Positions 1-5,301 of a stretch of 5,780 nt of DNA are shown in pieces. How positions within the stretch are numbered: position 1 is the first letter of the stretch; each line of letters opens with the position of its first letter. Source of the stretch: Candidatus Micrarchaeaceae archaeon (lineage in GTDB: Archaea > Micrarchaeota > Micrarchaeia > Micrarchaeales > Micrarchaeaceae). Below the pieces are notes generated by a model. That model saw only the letters and a list, made by a program, of their open reading frames with translations. It was not told the origin of the DNA and did not search any database. The DNA lies in assembly GCA_027310535.1 (NCBI GenBank), contig DAIDAQ010000042.1, positions 1 through 5,780 of the forward strand, in the 5' to 3' direction. A program made the position numbers and the translations under genes.

Positions 1-750
1 GGCTTCAAGGAGATGGAAGGTACCATGGTCGACGCCGAGTTTTTCGTGCACGACTGTCTGTTCACCCCGCAGGACCATCCAGCAAGGACGCAGTGGGACC
101 AGTTCTCACTCAAGCAGCCGATGGCAGCCAAGACGCTGCCAGAAGAGCTCGTCAGGGGAGTCAGGGCAGTGCATGAGAACGGCGGCAACACGGGCTCGAA
201 GGGCTGGGGCTATAAGTGGGACAAGGAGATAGCAAAAAGGCTCGTCCTAAGGGGGCACACCACTTCGGTCACTGCACATTACCTTGCGAACCACAAAGAT
301 CCCCCAAACAGGTTCTTCTCGATAGATAGGGTGTTCAGGAACGACTCGGTTGATAGGACACACCTGCTTGAGTTCTACCAGATAGAGGGGTGGGTAATGG
401 ATAATAACCTCACGGTATGCGACCTCATGGGAACGTTCGGTGAGTTCTATAAGAAGATAGGTATCAAGGACGTGAGGTTCAAGCCGACGTTCAACCCGTA
501 TACAGAGCCGAGTTTCGAGATATACGGCAGGCACCCGAAGCTCGGTGAGTGGCTTGAGATAGGCAACTCCGGCATTTTCAGGGAGGAGATGCTGAAGCCG
601 TTCGGCGTTAAGACGAACGTAATGGCATGGGGGCTCGCTCTTGAAAGGACGCTCATGCTGCTCTACAACTATGATGACATAAGAAACCTGCACGGCACAC
701 TGTGTAACATCGATTTCCTCAGGGAGGCGCCAGCTATATGGGAGTATTGA
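1..750 (+). CDS. pheS: Phenylalanine--tRNA ligase alpha subunit, 3' part (archaeal type)
   Basis: This is the C-terminal 249 residues of the catalytic subunit of phenylalanyl-tRNA synthetase, which activates Phe with ATP and loads it onto tRNA-Phe as an alpha2-beta2 enzyme in the cytoplasm. The frame is open from base 1 (GFKEM...), so the gene begins outside the window; the internal ATG at 13 is not a real start. Archaeal PheS is about 500 residues, so roughly half is missing. Visible class II landmarks are PQDHPAR (about 70-90), the archaeal/eukaryotic insertion HENGGNTGSKGWGY (about 174-216), motif 2 FRNDSVDRTHLLEFYQIEGW (334-393), FNPYTEPSFEI in the Phe pocket region (490-522), GIFREEML, and motif 3 GLALERTLMLLYNYDDIR (631-684). 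Nothing is broken. It is followed by pheT after 4 bases, certainly one transcript. Identification is near certain. Confidence 0.97.
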   Translation, partial: GFKEMEGTMVDAEFFVHDCLFTPQDHPARTQWDQFSLKQPMAAKTLPEELVRGVRAVHENGGNTGSKGWGYKWDKEIAKRLVLRGHTTSVTAHYLANHKDPPNRFFSIDRVFRNDSVDRTHLLEFYQIEGWVMDNNLTVCDLMGTFGEFYKKIGIKDVRFKPTFNPYTEPSFEIYGRHPKLGEWLEIGNSGIFREEMLKPFGVKTNVMAWGLALERTLMLLYNYDDIRNLHGTLCNIDFLREAPAIWEY

Positions 751-754
751 TCAC

Positions 755-2407
755 ATGACGACTATGACACTCAACAGGAAGGAGCTCTGCGGTATGATTG
801 GCAAAAATATACCGATGCAGGAACTGCAGGATACGCTCTTCGAGCTTGGTTTAGAAACAGAAGAGGCGAACGGTGACGAGGCGACCTTCGAGATCAACCA
901 AGACAGGCCGGATCTGCTCTCTGTCGAGGGTGTCGCTCGCCTGCTTCGCTTCCACTACGGTATAGACAAGAAGATGCATATTCCAGCCGTCCGAAAATCA
1001 GGTCTCACATTCGTTGTTGAAGGGGGCATGCAAAAGATAAGACCATATATCGTCGGCGCAGTCGTCAGAGACATAACCATAACAGATGCACTGATAAAAT
1101 CGCTGATGCAAATCCAGGAGAAGCTGCATGGCAGTTTCGGGCGCGACAGAAGGAAAGGAGCGATAGGCATACACGACTTTGACAAGATCTCTGGCAGTAC
1201 AATAACATACAAGGCAGTTGACCCTGATGGGGATGACTTTGTTCCGTTGGGAAAGAAGGAGCGCATGACGCTCAGGAGAGCCCTAAGAGAACACGAGAAG
1301 GGCGGGAAGTACGGCTACATCCTTGAAGGGTTTAGCAGTTTACCAACCATATACGATGATGATGAGATATTCTCGTTCCCGCCTATAATAAACGGTGCGA
1401 AGACTGAAGTGACGACAAGAACGAGGAACCTCCTGATCGAGGTGACAGGAGAGGACAGGAATACAATTGAGAGAATGCTCAACATAGTGCTTTACCTACT
1501 ATCTGATAGGGGGGGTGGAATTTATTCGGTTACGGTCAGGGCAGGTGGAAAGACTGAGATACAGCCGCGATTCAAGGCAGAGAGTATGAGGTTGCCATCA
1601 GGATACGTGAATACCATCCTGGGCACGAATTTCAGCATAAGCCGTATCTGTTCGCTTCTTGACAAATCAGGACTTGGACACAAGCTATCTAACAAGGACA
1701 TAGTAGTGCTCGTACCTCCCTATAGGGTAGACATACTACACAAGCGCGACCTCGTAGATGATATAGGGAGGGCCTACAGCTTCAACAGGATGCGACCGAC
1801 ATATCCTAAGACGCAGACAATAGGGGAGCTTTCGGCCAACACAAAATTCAATTGGGAGGTAAGGGAGATACTTGTTGGCTTTGGCTTCCAGGACCTGCTC
1901 AACTTCATGCTTACTGACAAAGAATCGAACTACAGGAAGATGAACATCGAGGATGATGGTAAGGCAGTCGAACTCGGCAATCCCTATTCAGAGCAGTACA
2001 CGATAGTTCGCACCTGGCTACTGCCATCACTGATGGAGGTGCTCTCAAACAACACGAACAGGCAGTACCCACAGAATCTCAGCGAGGTAGGGCAGGTGAT
2101 GGAGCTCGACGAAGAGAAGAACCTAGGCTGCACTGAATCCTGGAGGGCCGCTGCGGTGTTGTGCGGCGTCGATGCACAGTACAACAACATAAAATCAGAG
2201 CTGCAGGCCATCGCATCGGCTTTCGGCACTGAGATAAAGACGCCACCGACGAAGCATCTAAGTTTCATAGAGGGAAGATGCGCCAGCGTCATTATTGGAA
2301 ATAAAGAGGTTGGGGTTATAGGAGAGATTAACCCTGTGGTGCTGAAGAGGTGGGGTATAGAGATGCCTGCCGCGACGTTTGAGATAGAGGTGGATGCATT
2401 AAGATGA
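755..2407 (+). CDS. pheT: Phenylalanine--tRNA ligase beta subunit (archaeal type)
   Basis: Complete 550-residue beta subunit, the usual length for archaeal PheT and much shorter than the ~800-residue bacterial form, which carries extra tRNA- and anticodon-binding domains. Order of domains: N-terminal B1 region with the hallmark EINQDRPDLLSVEGVARLLR (46-65); B3/B4 editing region (about 90-275, with GAIGIHDFDKI at 136-146 and SFPPIING at 207-214); B5 domain (about 280-350, with VPPYRVDILHKRDLVDDIGR at 320-339); and a catalytic-like but inactive class II core (about 360-550) ending in HLSFIEGR and VGVIGEINPVVL. B3/B4 normally hydrolyses mischarged Tyr-tRNA-Phe. The ATG at 755 lies 4 bases after the pheS stop; GGGAG at 740-744 is a plausible ribosome site inside the end of pheS. 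An ATG at 764 is an alternative start. Its stop lies 9 bases from the stop of the convergent gene. Confidence 0.97.
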   Translation: MTTMTLNRKELCGMIGKNIPMQELQDTLFELGLETEEANGDEATFEINQDRPDLLSVEGVARLLRFHYGIDKKMHIPAVRKSGLTFVVEGGMQKIRPYIVGAVVRDITITDALIKSLMQIQEKLHGSFGRDRRKGAIGIHDFDKISGSTITYKAVDPDGDDFVPLGKKERMTLRRALREHEKGGKYGYILEGFSSLPTIYDDDEIFSFPPIINGAKTEVTTRTRNLLIEVTGEDRNTIERMLNIVLYLLSDRGGGIYSVTVRAGGKTEIQPRFKAESMRLPSGYVNTILGTNFSISRICSLLDKSGLGHKLSNKDIVVLVPPYRVDILHKRDLVDDIGRAYSFNRMRPTYPKTQTIGELSANTKFNWEVREILVGFGFQDLLNFMLTDKESNYRKMNIEDDGKAVELGNPYSEQYTIVRTWLLPSLMEVLSNNTNRQYPQNLSEVGQVMELDEEKNLGCTESWRAAAVLCGVDAQYNNIKSELQAIASAFGTEIKTPPTKHLSFIEGRCASVIIGNKEVGVIGEINPVVLKRWGIEMPAATFEIEVDALR

Positions 2408-2408
2408 G

Positions 2409-2436
2409 CTGCGCCTTCAACTGCGCCCCGCCTTCA
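2409..2436. repeat. Imperfect short tandem duplication at the convergent gene junction
   Basis: Two copies of CTGCGCC...TTCA stand side by side: 2409-2419 (CTGCGCCTTCA) and 2421-2436 (CTGCGCC, then CCGCC, then TTCA). The second copy covers the last codons of the minus-strand membrane protein (KAGRS) and the first fills the 9-base gap and stop region. It looks like a small slippage duplication with a 5-base difference. No T-rich archaeal terminator or stem-loop is visible on either strand here, so the mRNAs of pheT and the facing gene probably overlap at their 3' ends. The repeat is short enough that chance cannot be excluded. Confidence 0.45.
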
Positions 2437-3178
2437 GGTAGGTATATACTATGAAGAGCAAGACGACAGTACCTATGATTATGTAGATGGCAGGGCCTGT
2501 TGCAGAGTAGATGAACCCGAAGAAGCCGAGAACTTCCTGCGTCGTGCTGGTCTTCATCGTGAACACCAGACTAAACTCATATAGAGGTTCCCCCGCATAC
2601 CAGCTTATCTCGTTCGCCGTAGAGTTCTGCGTTATTGGTGGGTAATCCGGAAGGGGGTAGACTGTAGTTATCACTGAGTCGTTCGGTATTATCACATTCA
2701 GGCGCATGTTCTGGCCGAGCACCACGCCCTCTGCGCCCTGCGCGAAGTTCAGGTTGCTGTTGTTGAACCTGTAGTTGTATGTCCTGGGGCCCGTCTGGGT
2801 GATCGTGGCTATGTCGGAGACATAGTAATGCATGTAGATGTTGGCCGTGGGGAGGGCGTCCTCGAGCACCACAGGACCTGGAAGGAGGCCGAACCCGTAT
2901 ATTCCGCTCCGCTTGTTTATGATGTGAGGCACAAGCCCCGGCCCCACAAGCGACTGCCAGTTGCTAAGCGTAAGGTTGAGTCCTGAGCGGTCGATTGTAT
3001 ACTGCTGGACCGAGATGTTGGCGATCCTTATGCGCAACACTTCGGTCACGTAGGCAGAACCATTCGGGTTTATCAGTACGGTAGTATTGATGTTTGTGAC
3101 ATTGTAGGAAGCGCGCGAAAAGCCGAAAAGTGCAAAGGAAAGAAGGGCAGCGATTATTATTAGTCTGAGTTTCTGCAT
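2417..3178 (-). CDS. Single-pass surface protein with signal peptide and many N-glycosylation sequons, function unknown
   Basis: A 253-residue protein that I do not recognise as a named family. It starts with a classical signal sequence (MQKLRLIIIAALLSFALFGF, then SRAS, cleavage probably near 21-24), has an extracellular beta-rich domain of about 190 residues, and ends with a membrane helix (about 228-248) and a short basic tail LKAGRS. Topology is therefore N-out, C-in. The ectodomain has eight N-X-S/T sequons (N26, N31, N39, N54, N68, N139, N166, N185) and no cysteine. The opening VLINPNGSAYVTEVLRI resembles the start of DUF2207-type archaeal/bacterial membrane proteins, but only weakly. 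The start is placed at ATG 3178: the frame extends to a TTG at 3217, but that would put 13 polar residues before the signal peptide and sits only about 3 bases past the TATA-like box. No clear Shine-Dalgarno is present. It may have its own promoter or be read through from the upstream gene. Confidence 0.8.
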   Translation of the reverse strand: MQKLRLIIIAALLSFALFGFSRASYNVTNINTTVLINPNGSAYVTEVLRIRIANISVQQYTIDRSGLNLTLSNWQSLVGPGLVPHIINKRSGIYGFGLLPGPVVLEDALPTANIYMHYYVSDIATITQTGPRTYNYRFNNSNLNFAQGAEGVVLGQNMRLNVIIPNDSVITTVYPLPDYPPITQNSTANEISWYAGEPLYEFSLVFTMKTSTTQEVLGFFGFIYSATGPAIYIIIGTVVLLFIVYTYLKAGRS

Positions 3179-3217
3179 GCGATCAGCGCCAATAGTAGCT
3201 TTTGTATCCAAATGCAA

Positions 3218-3234
3218 TAATTTAATACTTTGCG
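3218..3234 (-). promoter_or_regulatory. Archaeal TATA-like promoter for the surface-protein gene
   Basis: On the minus strand this reads CGCAAAGTATTAAATTA: an A-rich BRE-like element (GCAAAG, 3233-3228) directly before a TATA-like box TATTAAAT (3227-3220). It is the only clearly AT-rich patch in the 78-base gap. With the usual archaeal spacing of about 25-27 bases, transcription would begin near 3197, giving a leader of about 19 bases before ATG 3178. That fits the absence of a strong Shine-Dalgarno and argues against the TTG start at 3217, which would lie upstream of the transcription start. A perfect 8-base palindrome GGCGCGCC at 3237-3244 sits just upstream; I assign it no role. Confidence 0.55.
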
Positions 3235-3256
3235 GTGGCGCGCCTAGAACAGCTCC

Positions 3257-4174
3257 TTATAGGCTTATGCCGAACTGCTGGCGCACGTAGTAGCCGAGTA
3301 GAATGGTGAGCGCCGCGATCCCTAATGTTATCAGAAGCGTGGAGATGACCCTCAATCTTACGTGAGAGTCCGTGATCACGGCTATCACCGCCGCGACTAT
3401 CGCAAGCACAACAGCAGTGGCAAAGATGGCGAGCAGGATCGCAAAACTGCCAACATACCCAGCAGCGAATGGGGAAAGCGGCACCATGGCTGCAAGTATG
3501 TAGGCAAACCCGACATACGCTGCAGATTTTACCGGCTGCGCTGCACTCTTGTGCTGGATTGCATGCACTTCCCTTTCATAGACATTCGATATGTATGCAC
3601 CGCCAGCCATCGAGAGCGCACCGGAAACAGCAACGATCAAACCAGCTATTGAAACAAGGAGCGAGTTCTGGAGCGCGGCACCGAGACCGACTACAACAGC
3701 AACTATCTCGACTAGCCCGTCGTTCATGCCGAATGTTATGTCCCTGATGTTCGTGAGTATGGGACTGAATTCGGTGAGCTTATCCTCGAGCGTGGCCTCC
3801 TCTTCCACTTCGAGGCTGCGCACGTGCCGTATGACGCGCAACTCAGCCTGCGTGCACCCCTTGCCCTTTATTATCTCGGCAAGCTGTCTGTAAAGCTGTG
3901 TTTCCTTGTGCTCTATCAGCTTTATAGTGAGAGACAGCCCCAGCAACTGCCTAAGCGCCACATAAAATATGACAGCAAAGGAATGATTCCTCTTTGGGCT
4001 AGCGTTCGCAGATATCTTGGCCCAAAGGCTCGCATGCTGGCTTTCCAAGGACGAAAGTTTTTCAAGTATGCATCTTGATTTGGCATTACTCTCACGTTCA
4101 GCAAATGCACGGTATACCTTGCAGTGAAGCAGTTCACCGCCGTGGAGCTTATCAAACACAATTCTCTTGTCCAT
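3257..4174 (-). CDS. Ferritin-like domain fused to VIT1/CCC1-family Fe/Mn transporter
   Basis: A 305-residue membrane protein of the 'erythrin-vacuolar iron transport' type (compare bacterial MbfA), expected to bind or oxidise Fe(II) with its soluble part and move Fe(II)/Mn(II) across the membrane. The N-terminal ~135 residues form a ferritin/rubrerythrin-like four-helix region: E14 in helix 1, ExxH at E44-H47 in helix 2, E88/E91 in helix 3, and the acidic LEVEEEATLED (121-131) in helix 4, where a Glu seems to stand in for the usual His. Five membrane helices follow (about 146-168, 172-193, 217-238, 240-268, 276-296). Helix 1 has the family motif FGMNDGLVE (148-156). Helix 2 has SMAGGAYIS (188-196), with Ala where many VIT proteins have GEY. 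The helix 2-3 loop is short and lacks the glutamate-rich metal-binding insert of plant VIT1. It starts 15 bases after pyrD with a strong Shine-Dalgarno. Family is firm; ion and direction are inferred. Confidence 0.88.
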   Translation of the reverse strand: MDKRIVFDKLHGGELLHCKVYRAFAERESNAKSRCILEKLSSLESQHASLWAKISANASPKRNHSFAVIFYVALRQLLGLSLTIKLIEHKETQLYRQLAEIIKGKGCTQAELRVIRHVRSLEVEEEATLEDKLTEFSPILTNIRDITFGMNDGLVEIVAVVVGLGAALQNSLLVSIAGLIVAVSGALSMAGGAYISNVYEREVHAIQHKSAAQPVKSAAYVGFAYILAAMVPLSPFAAGYVGSFAILLAIFATAVVLAIVAAVIAVITDSHVRLRVISTLLITLGIAALTILLGYYVRQQFGISL

Positions 4175-4183
4175 GCACTGATT

Positions 4184-4190
4184 CCTCCTT
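4184..4190 (-). promoter_or_regulatory. Strong Shine-Dalgarno for the ferritin-VIT gene
   Basis: The minus strand reads AAGGAGG here, 9 bases ahead of ATG 4174. Its first A is also the last base of the pyrD stop codon TGA (4192-4190), so ribosomes finishing pyrD end on this site. It is by far the best ribosome site in the window and fixes the start of the transporter; it also suggests the transporter is translated efficiently, independent of or coupled to pyrD. Confidence 0.85.
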
Positions 4191-5299
4191 CATCTGTATC
4201 CCGTGCCAGTAGCCTCGCTTATCTTGGAGAATCCATCCCTCTCCAAAAGCCGAACAAGCCCGTAGTTTATCTCACCTATCACCCCTGGACCTTTATATAT
4301 CATTCCGGTTATCAGCTCTACGAGGCTGGCGCCGAGCTTTATCTTTTTGTATGCATCCTCTGCAGAGAAAATACCTCCGACCCCGACAAAGGTATACCCC
4401 TTCCTTGATCCTGCTGCGCGCTTGTAGGCATATGAGAGCAGCTTGTTGGCGGCGGGCTCTAGTGCCTTGCCCGATAATCCTCCCGGCCCAAGGCCATGCT
4501 TTTCCGTTAGATTCGTACAGATGAACCCTGAAATATTATGCTCGTCAGAGATGGCAATGAGCTCATCGACATTGCTGCTCGAGAGGTCAGGAGAGAGCTT
4601 TACAAAAACAGGCTGGCGCAGCCCTAACGAGTCGACTTCCCCGGCGAGCTTCCCGAAAAGCACAGGATCTGCGAAATCCTTGCCGCCGTACGCGTTAGGG
4701 CAGCTGATATTAAGGTCGAAATAGTCAGCGGCGTCGCGGAACTTCCTTACCGTATAGAGGTAGTCTTTCAGGCCGACGCTGGGCTTGGTGGTTTCCTCGC
4801 AGTTGGTCTTCGCGGTGCTGACCCCTATCGGTATTGCAAGCTCTTTTCCCTTCAGCCTCTCGTGTATTGCGTCTGCTCCTATATTATTCAGCCCGAGATG
4901 CACCCAGAGGCTTGACATCTCCGGCAGTCTCTTGAGCCTTACACCGGGGTTGCCGGTGCACGCGTTCGCAGTAATGCTACCGACCTCCGCAAAGCCGAAC
5001 CCGACATCTTCCATCACCCCTAATGCTTCGCCGTTCTTGTCAAAGCCTGCAGACAGACCTACGGGGTTCCTGAACCTGATACCTAAAAGAGTCTGTTCAA
5101 GGGCATTGTTTTGGTAATTGAAGGCAAGCGATGTGAGTGCCTTCCCGATCCTGTTGTCAAGATGCGCACCTGCCCTGATAAGGCTGTTGTGCGTTTCCTC
5201 TGGATCGCGCATGAAATAGAAGGGCTTTGCAAGGTGTGAATATGCAAAACCGGTGGCACGGATGCGAAGCTTTGCAAACGTTTCGAGGGATGATGACAT
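4190..5299 (-). CDS. pyrD: Dihydroorotate dehydrogenase, class 2 (quinone-type), with Cys in place of catalytic Ser
   Basis: FMN enzyme oxidising dihydroorotate to orotate, the fourth step of UMP synthesis; class 2 members pass electrons to membrane quinone. Class 2 is shown by the N-terminal helical extension (about 1-45, FYFMRDPEETH at 28-37) and the core motifs SAGFDKNGEA (83-92), FGFAEVGSIT (101-110), GNPGVRLKRL (117-126), LGLNNIGAD (135-143), FVKLSPD (232-238), GGLSGKAL (273-280), VGVGGI (305-310) and GASLVELITGMIYKGPGVI (323-341). Length 369 suits the class (E. coli 336). Oddity: the active-site loop reads NISCPN (197-202), with Cys200 where E. coli and human enzymes have Ser (NISSPN/NVSSPN); Cys is typical of class 1. 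I chose ATG 5299 because it overlaps the upstream stop as TGATG; ATG 5320 in the same frame (7 more residues) is possible. No pyrK or other pyr gene is nearby. Confidence 0.94.
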   Translation of the reverse strand: MSSSLETFAKLRIRATGFAYSHLAKPFYFMRDPEETHNSLIRAGAHLDNRIGKALTSLAFNYQNNALEQTLLGIRFRNPVGLSAGFDKNGEALGVMEDVGFGFAEVGSITANACTGNPGVRLKRLPEMSSLWVHLGLNNIGADAIHERLKGKELAIPIGVSTAKTNCEETTKPSVGLKDYLYTVRKFRDAADYFDLNISCPNAYGGKDFADPVLFGKLAGEVDSLGLRQPVFVKLSPDLSSSNVDELIAISDEHNISGFICTNLTEKHGLGPGGLSGKALEPAANKLLSYAYKRAAGSRKGYTFVGVGGIFSAEDAYKKIKLGASLVELITGMIYKGPGVIGEINYGLVRLLERDGFSKISEATGTGYR

Positions 5300-5301
5300 C
5301 A
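5297..5301 (-). other. TGATG stop/start overlap (translational coupling)
   Basis: The stop codon TGA of the beta-helix gene (5301-5299) shares its final A with the ATG (5299-5297) of pyrD. Such one-base overlaps usually mean that the same ribosome re-initiates. The nearest ribosome site is GGAG at 5318-5315, rather distant at 15 bases, which fits coupling more than free initiation. This supports a single transcript for beta-helix gene, pyrD and transporter. Confidence 0.7.

Noticed and set aside
247..693. Long minus-strand open frame opposite pheS (148 codons)
   Set aside because: It lies fully inside a highly conserved synthetase gene on the other strand and its translation shows no recognisable domain; a shadow frame.
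3179..3217. N-terminal extension of the surface protein from TTG 3217
   Set aside because: Rare start codon, polar residues before a signal peptide, and position just after the TATA-like box.
3237..3244. Perfect palindrome GGCGCGCC as a possible operator
   Set aside because: Only 8 bases, no extension of symmetry on either side, and no second copy seen nearby; chance is sufficient.
3362..4078. Several plus-strand open frames opposite the ferritin-VIT gene
   Set aside because: Their translations are low-quality (Arg/His/Ser-rich, no motif) while the minus-strand frame has clear membrane helices and family motifs.
4443..5117. Plus-strand open frames opposite pyrD
   Set aside because: Antisense shadows of a well-conserved enzyme; no start signals or domains.
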